Assembly (NCBI RefSeq): GCF_024868665.1
Contig: NC_079908.1
Span: 8,406,932-8,470,931 of the forward strand
DNA length: 64,000 nt
Reading direction: 5' to 3'
Origin: Triplophysa rosa
Lineage: Eukaryota; Chordata; Actinopteri; Cypriniformes; Nemacheilidae
Part shown: positions 24,101 to 31,900 of the stretch, piece by piece
How the letters are laid out: every line of letters starts with the position of its first letter
Numbering within the stretch: position 1 is the stretch's first letter
Position numbers and translations under genes: made by a program
Notes under the pieces: model-generated
What the model was told of the DNA's origin: nothing
The model's input: the letters and a program-made list of their open reading frames with translations, nothing else
The model's database searches: none

Positions 24101-25110
24101 TGTTTGGTATTGATACTGGTCGTCACACCACCCTTCACCATTGTGTCACTCCCAGTTGGTGGCTGATACAAAACAATAAAGATTTCGGATAAATAACCTC
24201 ACATGAAAGACAGGTAACTCTCAATAAACATCAAGACACAACACAACATTCATCAAGAATAAGTCTAAACCAACATTGAATTTGATTGTGGTGCCAGGTG
24301 GGGCAGGGGTGAAATTTGATGACCCAAACAAGGAGCCTGATGTTCCTCCAAAAGGGTTGGACGTGGTGTTGGTTGTCCCGAATAATCCTCCAGTACTGGT
24401 ACTGGTTCCGAAAGCTGTAAAGCAATTCATATAATTATTTCACTATTACGGTCAGTTGCGTAAAAGCTTGTGTCGATAAGACAACAAATCGAACATAGAA
24501 TACTTACTGCCAAACGTGGCTGGTTTGTTGGCACTGAATGCATTATTCTGCTGGGAAAACAAGCCTCCACCTCCGGTGTTGGTGCTTCCAAAAAGGCTGT
24601 TTGATGTACCGCTGGGGGAACCGAACCCAAATCCAGTACTGGTGGAAGATGTGACAGGCTGACTGAAAGTGCTCGAGCCAAAGAGACCACCTAGAAAACA
24701 GACACAAACGTTTTAAGACATTTGAATGAGATGCTACATCAACATGTATTTTTTAAGGACTCCAAGTGTGAGAATATAAAGACAGCGGCTCAATTCTGCA
24801 TGCATATACCACTCAGGACTGGCAGAAAATCATACCAGGCTTGTTCTGCGTGGTCCCAAAAAGTCCTCCTGTGTTGTTTGTCGTCCCAAATGCTGACGAA
24901 CCAAAGCCACCTGTTGTTCCAAATCCAGCATCTGATGGAAAAAGCAGCACAAAAATCAAACTTTGTTGCTGGCTGGGTTGCATTTATATTTAGTAAACAA
25001 ATAACCATTCACACGTTTTACTTACTTTGTTGCCCAAATGTTGATGAAGTCCCAAATCCTCCTGTCCCGCCCCCAAAGGGAGCAGGAGCACCAAAAGATT
25101 TGCCAAACAT
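3178..25110 (-). CDS. NUP98: Nup98-Nup96 precursor, nuclear pore protein (32 coding exons)
   Basis: Encodes the precursor that self-cleaves into Nup98 (FG-repeat nucleoporin, mRNA export and permeability barrier) and Nup96 (scaffold of the Y/Nup107-160 complex). ATG at 25108-25110, stop TAA at 3178-3180. Exons, 5' to 3': 25026-25110, 24836-24931, 24508-24690, 24275-24414, 24055-24162, 23750-23933, 23464-23666, 23239-23364, 22982-23117, 22771-22863, 22551-22685, 22334-22467, 22062-22249, 21508-21627, 18414-18697, 18223-18336, 17970-18108, 17704-17881, 17467-17619, 16375-16596, 16159-16285, 15654-16071, 15343-15575, 14563-14832, 14312-14469, 14093-14233, 13853-14007, 13498-13719, 13126-13367, 3710-3864, 3509-3620, 3178-3380. 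Phases agree throughout and give about 1818 residues, close to the human protein. Domain order: FG/GLFG repeats, GLEBS motif (about 168-225), polyQ (about 283-298), more FG repeats, autoproteolytic domain ending HF|S, then Nup96. The exon 8 donor is uncertain (23239, or 12 bp further at 23227). Confidence 0.97.
4430..4915. repeat. About 116-bp minisatellite inside the hAT element
   Basis: Roughly four diverged units share GTTTACCATAGCGCTCTATG, TGTGCGCT(C/G)ATCAATGATTTC, ATCCACTCGTCTC and AGTCTCCGCAACAGTTCTC. The same array with the same unit order occurs at about 43980-44490 in the second copy. The array therefore belongs to the element and predates its spread. Confidence 0.75.
5071..5271. 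mobile_element. MITE with CCCTGTTGAAAAA termini, nested
   Basis: The left end reads CCCTGTTGAAAAATCCAG and the right end CTGGTTTTTTCAACAGGG. The interior is a run of TTAAACCAGCA-type units. The related sequence at 44600-44660 reads straight through (TTATGTAAG then CTCTGGTCC) without it. That supplies the empty site and shows insertion after the host element had spread. Confidence 0.75.
5557..6830. other. NUP98 intron 29 segment with old repeat pieces
   Basis: No exon is recognised. GCTGTCAAT motifs near 5577 and 6189, and ACGCGTTAATCTG followed by GCGTTAACACCCCTAATT near 6758-6802, resemble ends of fish elements with GTTAACGC-type termini. The middle (5750-6060) contains two near-repeats of TCTAGTCTG(A/C)TGTGATTGG. 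Confidence 0.4.
6835..7780 (-). pseudogene. LINE reverse transcriptase C-terminal part
   Basis: Readable from about 7770 downward: [20 protein letters not shown], then [13 protein letters not shown]. The latter carries the DD of the RT active site as F-A-D-D, where Y-A-D-D is more usual. [38 protein letters not shown] and [20 protein letters not shown] follow. The frame stays open to about 6835 but the enzyme is cut off from its N-terminal half by the hAT at 7781-9433. Confidence 0.85.
7781..9433. mobile_element. Non-autonomous hAT element inserted in the LINE
   Basis: The termini are CAGAGGTGGACGAAGTA and TACTTTGTTACTGTCCACCACTG. A perfect 8-bp duplication CCTGCACC flanks it (7773-7780 and 9434-9441); removing the element and one duplication rejoins the LINE. 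Both ends carry ACTCAAGTA/AAGTACAGATACT repeats. The interior shows no transposase. Positions 8680-9430 match the composite element at 43274-46912 piece by piece. A smaller hairpin (TCCATAGTAG / CTACTATGGA) sits at about 8066-8130. Confidence 0.88.
9434..10986 (-). pseudogene. LINE endonuclease / reverse transcriptase N-terminal part
   Basis: An open frame of about 451 residues covers 9631-10986. Near its start, [11 protein letters not shown] and, further on, [11 protein letters not shown] match the catalytic core of APE-type endonucleases. The linker is highly charged. [15 protein letters not shown], then [16 protein letters not shown] and [18 protein letters not shown], are early reverse transcriptase motifs. 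After 9631 the frame shifts; [18 protein letters not shown] (RT block A) is readable at about 9480-9545. The protein is interrupted, so this is a pseudogene. Confidence 0.85.
11007..12576 (-). mobile_element. Tc1-like transposon, full length, DD37E
   Basis: The ends are CACTGGGTTCC and GGAACGCAGTG with TA on both sides (11005-11006 and 12577-12578), as expected for Tc1/mariner. The core GTTCCAAATTATTATGCA is repeated inside each end: about 11013 and 11187 on the left, and about 12552 and (diverged) 12371 on the right. This is the IR/DR arrangement of two transposase sites per end. It encloses one uninterrupted transposase frame. It lies in NUP98 intron 29, abutting the broken 5' end of the LINE. 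Confidence 0.92.
11337..12350 (-). CDS. Tc1/mariner transposase, DD37E, apparently intact
   Basis: A 337-residue frame, a normal length for the family, catalyses cut-and-paste transposition into TA. The N-terminus (about 1-110) is a paired-type DNA-binding region with two helix-turn-helix segments ([18 protein letters not shown], then [12 protein letters not shown]). The catalytic domain shows the triad: first Asp in VLFTDECR, second Asp in FMHDNAPSH, Glu in [11 protein letters not shown]. Counting residues between the second Asp and the Glu gives 37, so this is DD37E rather than the DD34E of classic Tc1. [12 protein letters not shown] glycine-rich box is present. No stop or frameshift is seen. 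Named vertebrate DD37E groups include TRT and L18; which one this is was not determined. Confidence 0.9.
   Translation of the reverse strand: MGKKKDLSAAEKRQIVQCLGQGMKTLDISRKLKRDHRTVKRFVADSEHRRVRADKGRMRKVSSRQIHRIKRAAAKMPLQSSKQVFEAAGASGVPKTSRCRILQMLAVVHKPTIRPPLTNAHKQKRLQWAHTYMKTNFQTVLFTDECRATLDGPDGWSSGWLVDGHHVPTRLRRQQGGGGVMFWAGIMGRQLVGPFRVPEGVKMNSARYVEFLTEHFLPWYKKKNHAFRSKIIFMHDNAPSHAAKNTSVSLAAMGIKGEKLMVWPPSSPDLNPIENLWSILKRKIYDGGRQLASKQQLWEAILTSCKEIQSETIQKLTSSMDARIVKVISKKGSYVNM
12577..13125. other. NUP98 intron 29, end segment
   Basis: AT-rich sequence between the Tc1-like element and exon 29. Positions 12590-12690 contain ATTGTAT/ATACAAT palindromic stretches. No exon or complete element is recognised. 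Confidence 0.5.
14911..15300. repeat. TTAAAGG...CACTGG dispersed repeat, copy 1
   Basis: A short interspersed element in NUP98 intron 23. Landmarks are GGCATCTAGTGGTGAGGTTG, GAATTGCAACCAGCGG, TTATGTAAGGTCTTTTTAC, GCATTTCTGTCAATACATCC and AATTACACACTGGACA. Inverted relatives lie at 25236-27065 (heavily interrupted) and about 59680-60650. No protein is encoded. Confidence 0.7.
16597..17466. other. NUP98 intron 19, AT-rich
   Basis: 870 bp between coding exons 19 and 20. Nothing beyond AT-rich sequence and short A or T runs is seen. Confidence 0.6.
17605..17613 (-). other. NUP98: NUP98/NUP96 autoproteolytic site His-Phe-Ser
   Basis: Exon 19 begins [13 protein letters not shown]. In the NUP98 autopeptidase family (MEROPS S59), cleavage occurs between Phe and Ser of the HFS triad. 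All three residues are present, at about 885-887 of the precursor, after the conserved [12 protein letters not shown] strand. Self-processing into Nup98 and Nup96 is therefore expected. Confidence 0.93.
18785..21414 (-). mobile_element. DNA transposon with about 115-bp terminal inverted repeats
   Basis: 18785-18897 and 21299-21414 are inverted copies. Shared blocks include GTGTACCTTCT, ATTTTCATTTTAG and TACTAATAATCCAGAACCAA, then GCGGTGGAAAAACGAGTCA. A further inner pair (ATAACTGGGAACGCCCACAA near 18939, ATAACCGGGAACGCCCACAA inverted near 21208) shows that the arms continue with a diverged gap. CTAA lies directly outside each end and may be a 4-bp duplication. The 2.63-kb element occupies most of NUP98 intron 14. 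Its interior keeps a THAP-like relic. The superfamily is unresolved. Confidence 0.8.
20470..20760 (-). pseudogene. THAP / C2CH zinc-finger-like relic
   Basis: The minus strand reads [20 protein letters not shown], then [17 protein letters not shown]. The spacing C-x2-C ... W ... C-x2-H-F ... F resembles the THAP (C2CH) DNA-binding domain found in P-element-type transposases and host THAP proteins. After a stop, a shifted frame gives [13 protein letters not shown], where THAP domains usually continue. No catalytic part is seen. It lies within the long-inverted-repeat element and probably descends from its transposase, although capture of a host exon is possible. Confidence 0.5.
21676..22013. 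mobile_element. MITE of the GTTCACCCAAAAATGAAAAT family, copy 1
   Basis: It begins TTAAAGTGACAGTGCACCC and ends GGGTGAACTATCC, with subterminal CAAAAATGAAAATTC and GAGGGCGAGTAAATGATG. The centre is weakly palindromic around CCATTCACTTCTACTGTATG and GCAAGTGAATGGGTG. Further members are at 41099-41339, 42848-43272 and (partial) 59064-59160. It sits in NUP98 intron 13. Confidence 0.75.
23464..23666 (-). other. NUP98: NUP98 exon 7 with a polyglutamine tract
   Basis: Within the GLFG domain this exon encodes 16 consecutive glutamines (CAA/CAG mix, 23572-23619), preceded by two prolines and followed by ASSLFKPFG. Human NUP98 has only a short QQNQQ at the equivalent place, so the tract is an expansion. 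The repeat remains in frame and the exon phases are normal. Confidence 0.85.
24055..24162 (-). other. NUP98: NUP98 exon 5, GLEBS (RAE1-binding) motif
   Basis: This exon and the start of the next encode the non-FG island between GLFG blocks, including [19 protein letters not shown] and then [13 protein letters not shown]. In vertebrate NUP98 this GLEBS segment binds RAE1/Gle2, which couples the protein to mRNA export and mitotic checkpoint functions. The key residues are well conserved, so RAE1 binding is expected. Confidence 0.9.
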
Positions 25111-25250
25111 CTTGAACTGCTATAGAGCCTGCATATGTCTAAAAAACAGACAACTGCTGTCAGATCATTCATTCTTTTTAAAAGGAAATTCTTTTGATAT
25201 AATCAATAATTGATTATGTAATATGCTTAAGTTAAATTAAAGGTGCTGTG

Positions 25251-26420
25251 TAGGGCTGTCACGATTATTAAATAATCGTCTCATCGTGATTGTTTGACCT
25301 CATCGCGATGGTTTCGGATCATCGCAATTATTGCACATCTCTATAGAAGACACTAGGGGGAGCTGTAGTGCATCTGTATAGTGCATATTTTAGTGTATAT
25401 ATGGTTACTAGGGATGTAACGATTCACCGTGAGCCGGTTGAAAATCGGTTATAATGAGCGACGATTCAAATCGGTTGAGGCTTGAACTGAATCGCAATAC
25501 ATTTTTTGAACAGCAGGGGCCGCTATTTTCACTGCAAACCTAAACGTGGATGCTGATATTTCTTAAATGCAAAAAAATCCAAGAAAAGCACAGACAGTAT
25601 TAGTTTGTTTATATTAAAGAGACTTTTTCTATTATTAATTTGTTACAAAATTGCAGTTTAGTTTTGTTATTTGAAATAAAACATTATTTTATCATACAAA
25701 GAAACGTGAAGCATTTAAGAAATAATGCAAGGGAAGTTGTTCATTTCTAATTTGTTTCAACTCATTTTTAAATCGTGAGTAAATCGTGAATAAATCGCAT
25801 CGTGAGATCAGAATCGTGAATCGCATCGCATCGTGAGCTGAGTGAATCGTTACATCCCTAATGGTTACTAAAGCATGGTAATACTTGTAAAATGTACCAC
25901 CACAACACAATCACTTAAAAAAAAACTAAAACATACAAATTACCTGCAGTACAATTTAATATTATTTAAGCAAATCTCAGTGTGAAAACCAGTCTACCAA
26001 AATTTCATTAACATAGAAATGAACTTTTATTGTAGTCTTGCAAGTGAGAAAAAAACAGACTAGAAGCTTTTCTATGACTGATAGTATTTTAATGGTGGCT
26101 TCAATTCACACCTGATCAATTTACTTAATTTACAAGTATTTGGCGGTTGTATTATTGACAGGAAAAGCCTAAACCTTAAATATATGATGACCCAATTTTT
26201 TCCGATGTATTTCCAATAAAAAAACATAGTCTTGTATTCAGAACAATATGGTCTTTCAATCGCTGAATCAAAAATGTATGAGAATTAAATGTCAAAGCTC
26301 AAAAACAGACAATTAATCGCATAATCGCCAAAGCCCTAAAACAGACAATTAATCGTCATAATCGCAATGATTTATTAGACAATTAATCGTCAGTCAAATT
26401 TCATAATCGTGACAGCCCTA
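25251..26420. mobile_element. Non-autonomous hAT, TAGGGCTGTCACGAT family, copy 1
   Basis: The termini are TAGGGCTGTCACGAT and ATCGTGACAGCCCTA. The flanking 8-mers are GTGCTGTG (25243-25250) and GTACTGTG (26421-26428), a hAT-type duplication with one difference. Internal ACAATTAATCG repeats cluster near the right end. Minus the nested element at 25409-25860 its length (about 710 bp) equals that of the uninterrupted copy at 55099-55812. Confidence 0.9.
25409..25860 (+). mobile_element. hAT MITE TAGGGATGTAACGATTCAC, nested copy A
   Basis: 452 bp with termini TAGGGATGTAACGATTCAC and GTGAATCGTTACATCCCTA. A perfect 8-bp duplication ATGGTTAC flanks it (25401-25408 and 25861-25868). The copy of its host element at 55.1 kb has a single ATGGTTAC, the uninterrupted target. 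The ends carry tandem ATCGTGA motifs. No coding capacity is seen. Confidence 0.93.
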
Positions 26421-26528
26421 GTACTGTGTGCAATTTTTTGCAGGATGTATTGACAGAAATGCTGTTTTATTCTCTAAACATAACTATGTCTTAGACCTTA
26501 TATAATGAAGCGTTATGTTTTATTTTAT

Positions 26529-26900
26529 CGTCCTTCGATGAGACGTTAAACCGAGGTCCTGACTCCCTGTGGTCATTAAAGATCCCATGGCACTTCTCGT
26601 AAAGAGTAGGGGTGTAACCCCGGTGTCCTGGCCAGATCCCTCCACTGGCCCTTGTCAATCATGGCCTCCTAATAATCCCCACCCTCTGAATTGGCTCTAT
26701 CTCTCTCTCCTCTCCACCTATAGCTGGTGTGTGGTGAGCGCACTGGGCCGTTGTACTGTGGCTGCCGTCGCATCATCCAGGTGGATGCTGCACACTGGTG
26801 GTGGTTGAGGAGAGACCCCCCTCATATGATTGTAAAGCGCTTTGGGTGTACAGCAAAACACAGAAAAGCGCTATATAAATGCCTCATTCATTCATTCATT
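26529..26900 (+). mobile_element. L2-clade LINE tail or V-SINE with (ATTC)n end
   Basis: The stretch begins near CGTCCTTCGATGAGACG. It ends in the stem-loop tail TTGTAAAGCGCTTTGGGTG ... AGAAAAGCGCTATATAAATG followed by CATTCATTCATT. That 3' tail is shared by fish L2-type LINEs and the SINEs that use their machinery. Only the non-coding 3' region is present, so it is a 5'-truncated retroposon. It interrupts the repeat at 25236-27065. Confidence 0.75.
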
Positions 26901-27171
26901 AGGGCTGTGCATGTAACATGCAAATTATAATTTGGGGGGAAAAAAATATTTATCTCCTTCACATCTTAGTTCTGTGTCAGACGCTGTAGTGCTTCAAAGG
27001 GGAGGGGGGGGTGAGCCATTGGTTGCATTTTGCAACCTCACCGCTAGAATTAAATGTAATACACTGGACCTAATAGATATGATCACATTTACAAAACTCT
27101 TAAATTTTATTTTTTTGTATTTTAATAAAAGTGTATTTTATTTGTACATCATATTATGTAGATGTTACCAC

Positions 27172-27183
27172 TAATATATATAT

Positions 27184-27236
<53 letters not shown>
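27172..27236. repeat. (TA)n microsatellite
   Basis: Almost pure TA dinucleotides, about 30 units with one phase break. It lies in NUP98 intron 1. Confidence 0.95.
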
Positions 27237-27240
<4 letters not shown>

Positions 27241-27379
27241 TTTAATATTTAGCCTACCTAATCTATACTCAAATATTTAGCCTACCTAATCTATACTAAG
27301 AACGGTATACGTTTTTTTAAAAGAGTGCCTTTATTTAAAACATTGATCATTCACTTGTCTACACTTGTCCTGGCCAGGT

Positions 27380-27601
27380 GCATAAACTGCTTAAACTAGT
27401 CTTAGAAGTTAGTCATCAATTTTTTTTCTTCTAAAACTGGTCATAACTTCTTTAAATCAGTTACATAAAAGGGTAGATTGGGCTAATTGAAATATGAAAT
27501 ATAAGAATGATTAGTCCTAAATAATTGCTAGTCAGTGAGACTAACGTTGATTGTTAACACGCAGTCTTAATTTAGCGGCTAAGTTTATGCAACTGGGCCC
27601 T
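27380..27601. repeat. GTGCATAAACTG ... GTTTATGCAACTGGGCCC repeat
   Basis: The ends are loose inverted complements (CAGGTGCATAAACTGC and GTTTATGCAACTGGGCCC), with AGTCTTAGAAGTTAGTC and CTAACGTTGATTG inside. It looks like a short fish inverted-repeat element. It does not overlap any exon. Confidence 0.45.
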
Positions 27602-28135
27602 AATGTAAAACTGAAACGGTAATCGTGGCAAGACAAGTCTTCTGTTTCATATTATCTTGTATAAAATTACATATTACACGACAGACAGAAATGCTGTGCG
27701 CCAGAAATGTGATTCTTGGATGGATATAAGGCCTATGAAATGCGCTATTCAAATTTGCATCGTTTTATTACGGAAAACACAATGCATAACACCACGACGA
27801 CTGATAATAAGCAAATATTTTGGTATGTGCCTGAACAACCCTGAGAGAACCGGTCTGCGCAAGACTGCGCACTAGGGCTAAATGTAATGTAGCAAATGTA
27901 GCTACATGTGCGTAGTTACGGTTTCAAATACGATTATTCAAAGCTTCAACTTTGCTTCAAAGTGATTTCAAAATGTAATATTTTGAACAATCTTTTCATC
28001 AATCATGCATATACATAAATGACACGTGACGCAAACTTTCTACTTTCAAATTCACATGTCTCGGTAAATATGCTAACCTGCTAGCAATAGAGGTTGAAGC
28101 GCAATTTAGCCAACAAATTACATACTTAGCCTTAC

Positions 28136-28330
28136 CGTTTATTCTAAGGCGATTGCTTTATCAAACGTCAGATAAATAGATCCTCACTCGAATGGCTCGA
28201 TGTTTGCCGCAAACTTGCTCTTTGTTGCTGGTTTTCAGTATCAACTTGCCAACTTTTCTTCTCAGCTCTGTGATGATGGAGGGAAAGAACGCGGCTAGCT
28301 AACAGATAGCAATCCCCGTCTTGATATTTA
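28136..28330 (-). other. NUP98: Probable NUP98 5' UTR exon and promoter area
   Basis: On the minus strand a good donor (GTAAGGCTAAGT) ends an exon at 28136. The next acceptor upstream of the ATG exon is the TTTTTTAG at 25139-25146, which starts that exon at 25138. This leaves a 3-kb first intron filled with repeats. The upstream exon limit near 28330 is a guess; no TATA box is evident. Confidence 0.5.
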
Positions 28331-28665
28331 GACCCTTGACGTCATCACGTACACCGAAATCGTTTACTTAAGGTTTTATTTTTATTTTATCTATGTATTT
28401 AATTATTTACGATTTAGTAATTTATTATTATTATTTTATCATTATTAATAATAATATTGTGATATACACCAAAATCCAGTAAAGTCCCTGGCTAAGTAAA
28501 CTTTAAAGTCCCAGTGAAATTAAAAATGAAAATTCTTATTTTTCATGAAATATTGCAGCGTTTATAGTTAATATCTTATCAATGTGGGTCATTTTCTTTT
28601 TAAAATTCGTGTGCCCTCATAATCTATAGTTAAAATCTGAAAATGCACTTCCTTGACTATCCATC

Positions 28666-29205
28666 TTAAAGGGGTCATATGGCGCGAATACATGTTTTTA
28701 TGTGTCTTTTGTGTGTAATAAGTTGCCCTTGCATGTATTAGACACGTACAATTGCAAAAATGAAAGTATCATTCTAAGATTCATTCTATCTAAAAGCGAA
28801 TGCTCACCCAGACCAGCCTGACATGCCTCGTGTAACCACACCCCCACAAATCTACGTCAGTTCGTGGTATGATTTGATTAAGACCGCCCAAATGTATATG
28901 CAAGTAAGGTGGGCGTACCTGTCAGTAAAATTGCTTTGGAACCTGATGTTTCAAATATGACAAGAAGCGTTACATTTCCGTCACACTCTTGCAGTTTTCG
29001 ACCAATCACTACGCACTAGTTAACTGGCCAATCATAGCACACCTCGCTTTTCACAGCGATGAGCTTTGTAAAAAATCTGCACGTTTTAGAGAGGCGGGGC
29101 AAAGAGGAGATACAAACATGCACGACATGTGGAAAATACAGCGTTTTTTAACCTTAAATCGTGTATAAACATTGCATTACATCTAAATCAAACGACCCCT
29201 TTAAA
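28666..29205. mobile_element. AAAGGGGTCATATGGCGCG MITE
   Basis: The left end is TTAAAGGGGTCATATGGCG and the right end ATCAAACGACCCCTTTAAA, forming inverted termini. No protein is seen. It lies between the NUP98 5' end and the next element. Confidence 0.6.
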
Positions 29206-29215
29206 TGACGCATAT

Positions 29216-30235
29216 GTTATGCTGCCTTCACGTGCTCTCGGAAATTTGGTAATTTCCAATTCTGATGTCATGATTCCGAGCTGGTTATGTTCAGGTTACT
29301 TGTTGTCGGAAAGAATGGAGCACGTCAGATTCATGCTTGTGTGTGTCTTGGGAAAATGTTATATGGTAATAGTTTTCAACCGAACATCCTACTGTATAGT
29401 TTTACTAGTCAGCTTGCTGACTAGGGATGTAACGATTCACTCAGCTCACGATGCGATGCGATTCACGATTCTGATCTCACGATGCGGTTTATTCACGATT
29501 TACTCACGATTTATTTTGAAAAAATTAGTTGAAACAAATTAGAAATGAACAACTTCCCTTGCATTATTTCTTAAATGCTTCACGTTTCTTTGTATGATAA
29601 AATAATGTTTTATTTCAAATAACAAAACTAAACTGCAATTTTATAACAAATTAATAATAGAAAAATTCTCTTTAATATAAACAAACTAATACTGTCTGTG
29701 CTTTTCTTGGATTTTTTTGCATTTAAGAAATATCAGCATCCACGTTTAGGTTTGCAGTGAAAATAGCGGCCCCTGCTGTTCAAAAAATGTATTGCGATTC
29801 AGTTCAAGCCTCAACCGATTTGAATCGTCGCTCATTATAACCGATTTTCAACCGGCTCACGGTGAATCGTTACATCCCTATTGCTGACTGTTCTGGAATA
29901 TTGGTGAAATACATGCTATTTTCGCAGTGTATAAAACATACAGTATGCTTCAAATGGTTATTCATAAATGTAAACAATGTACTAATTTAACGATAAGACA
30001 AGGCAATGAAGCTGTTGCAGAAAAACTAATGAATCATATCACAGCAGAAATCCTTCTCCCATCCGCCATGTTGATTGTGTAAGGCCCGCCCATCTCGGGA
30101 CCTCTGGTATCAAAAATTTTTCACAATTTCCCATGGGAAACGAGACATCAGAGGGCGTTCAGGGCAATTTTTACCTCTGAAACCTTTTACCATATTTCTG
30201 ATAATTCCGAGAGCACGTGAAGTTAGCATAACACG
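29216..30235. mobile_element. Inverted-repeat element CTTCACGTGCTCTCGGAA, with a nested hAT
   Basis: The left end reads TTATGCTGCCTTCACGTG then CTCTCGGAA; the right end is TTCCGAGAGCACGTGAAG then TTAGCATAAC, its inverted complement. The second TAGGGATGTAACG hAT (29422-29880) is inserted in it. Without that insert it is about 550 bp. Confidence 0.75.
29422..29880 (-). mobile_element. hAT MITE TAGGGATGTAACGATTCAC, nested copy B
   Basis: 459 bp, in the opposite orientation to copy A (25409-25860) and highly similar along its whole length. A perfect 8-bp duplication TTGCTGAC flanks it (29414-29421 and 29881-29888). It interrupts the element at 29216-30235. Confidence 0.93.
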
Positions 30236-30270
30236 GCTTGGGCAGGGCATCTGTCCTTCCCTTCAACTGT

Positions 30271-31339
30271 CAGGCTGCATCTGAAATCGCATACTGTGAC
30301 AGTACGTACTGAATTTGAATAAGTACCTATCCATCGGCCGTTAAAACAGTACGTTCTATATAGTATGAGTGGGAGTAGTATGAATACATTTCGGACATAT
30401 GCGTCCGCCATGTTTTATGGTCATATGACCCGTATGCTCTTTGACCTGTGACGTATTAACAACAAACTACACGTGAGAGTTGATTAAAATGGTAATGGTA
30501 CTGTTTAGTGTGTTGACAAAATGTTTATATGCTCTCCTACTTGTAAGTGGCTTTGGATAAAAGCATCTGCCAAATGAATAAATGTAAATGTAAAACATAA
30601 TTTAGTCACGAGAAATTCATTTATTGGCACTTACATTAAAAACGGACATCCGCCTTAAAGTTTTCCGCTACATTTATTTGATTTACTTTTTAAATTTGAC
30701 CGTTCCTCAGCTCCCGTGGCATCATGGGATAGATAAGTGTCCATCCGATCCTCACTCACGAATCTCGGCGGAAGTACTAGACTATCCGGGTATTTCTCGC
30801 CTACTGTTTTTTGCATACTGAGGTTTCGGACATATGTGACCCTGGACAACAAAACCAGTCTTAAGTAGCATGGGAACATTTTTAGTAATCGGCAAAAATA
30901 CATGGTATGGGTAAAAATGTACGATTTTTCTTTTTGCCAAAAATCATTAGGATATTAAGTAAAGATCATGTTCCATGAAGATATTTTATAAATTTCCTAC
31001 TGTATATGTATAAAAACTTTATTTTTGTGAGTGGATGGCCTGCTACAGAGCCTCAGATTAACAACTTCAAAGGCGATTTCCTCAATATTTTGATTTTTTT
31101 GCACCCTCAGATTCCAGCTTTGTAAACCGTTGTTGTTCCGCCAGATAGTGTCCTATCCTAACAAACCACATATCAATAGAAAGCTTATTTCTTCATCTTT
31201 CAGATGATGTAAAAATCTCAATTTCGAAAAATTCACCCTTAAGACTGGTTTTGTGTCCAGGGTCACATATTATTCATGACTCATACTCATTTTCGCCTAC
31301 TATATAGTATGGAAGTAGGCGATTTCGGACGCAGCCTCA
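30271..31339. mobile_element. GGCTGC(A/G)TC(T/C)GAAATCGC element
   Basis: The left end is GGCTGCATCTGAAATCGC followed by ATACT. The right end is GCGATTTCGGACGCAGCC preceded by AGTATGGAAGTAG. Two further pieces interrupt it: a retroposon tail at about 30525-30598 (GGCTTTGGATAAAAGCATC then AATGTAAATG) and the TA-flanked MITE at 30835-31267. Confidence 0.7.
30835..31267. mobile_element. TGTGACCCTGGACAACAAAA MITE, copy 1
   Basis: The ends TGTGACCCTGGACAACAAAA and CCAGGGTCACA are inverted complements, with TA immediately outside each. That fits a Tc1/mariner-derived MITE. The interior has ATCATTAGGATATTAAGTAA and GAGTGGATGGCCTGCTACAG. A second copy in the opposite internal orientation is at 57834-58268. 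Confidence 0.8.
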
Positions 31340-31900
31340 GTCTGCTTCCAGTTTCATTTCAAAATGCAACGGCTGTTTTTATTCATCCAATCCAATAACA
31401 GAGAAAGACGAAAGTCACGCCCACTATTTTTCTCATTAGAAATCAATATTGTTCTCAATAGTTTCTGTATGTTATATTGGTAATATTGGCATTAATAAAA
31501 AAAATCAATTTCACTCGGAAATGCGGAAGAAAAAACGATCGCAACTTCCGGTTCACGGGGACTTTAAATAATCGACTGTATGACTTCATATTATTACAAA
31601 GATCTAGACCAACAGTTTATTTATTCGTGTCTAATTTTATGTGTTAAAGAACCAAACGTGGGGTTCCTATGTCCACAAAAGAGTGTTGTTAAGCTGTTTA
31701 AATCGTCTTTTTCAACGATTCTCGATGAACACGACTTGTACAACGTATTAAATATTAAGTGGTAAATAACGTGTACTTCTACTTTTAGCCAACAGGAGGC
31801 GGAAGTGAGCTAATCTCACAGAGTGTCGGAAATCAGAAGAAGATGACGAACCACGTCATTGCACGTTGGTTTAAATAGCCCAATGCGCTTAGAAAAAGTT
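31340..31900 (+). promoter_or_regulatory. Upstream region and core promoter of the snoRNA host gene
   Basis: No coding exon is recognised; a small open frame at 31580-31765 has no known domain. A TATA-like TTAAATA at 31871-31877 lies about 25-30 bp before CTTTCTG at 31901. A cytosine followed by pyrimidines at that point resembles a 5' TOP start, common in snoRNA host genes. The start is inferred. Confidence 0.35.

Larger units (their letters stand above)
25236..27065. repeat. TTAAAGG...CACTGG repeat, copy 2, carrying nested insertions
   Basis: The pieces TTAAAGGTGCTGTG (25237-25250), TGCAATTTTTTGCAGG then ATTGACAGAAATGCTG (26427-26470), TTATATAATGAAGCGTTATG, and TTGCATTTTGCAACCTCACC then ATACACTGGAC (27020-27067) together make one inverted copy of the element at 14911-15300. 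A hAT element and an L2/SINE tail have been inserted into it. It occupies NUP98 intron 1. Confidence 0.7.
28498..31568. mobile_element. Outer element TTTAAAGTCCC...GGGACTTTAAA enclosing other repeats
   Basis: The left edge is CTTTAAAGTCCCAGTGAAA and the right edge TTCACGGGGACTTTAAAT, an inverted pair typical of short fish elements. Everything between consists of other insertions (28666-29205, 29216-30235, 30271-31339), so the original may have been only a few hundred bp. The pairing of the two ends is inferred from their similarity. Confidence 0.5.

Noticed and set aside
28136..28400. Bidirectional promoter linking NUP98 to a gene on the other side
   Set aside because: No exon or start-like structure was recognised on the plus strand between 28330 and 31870; the space is filled by transposable elements.
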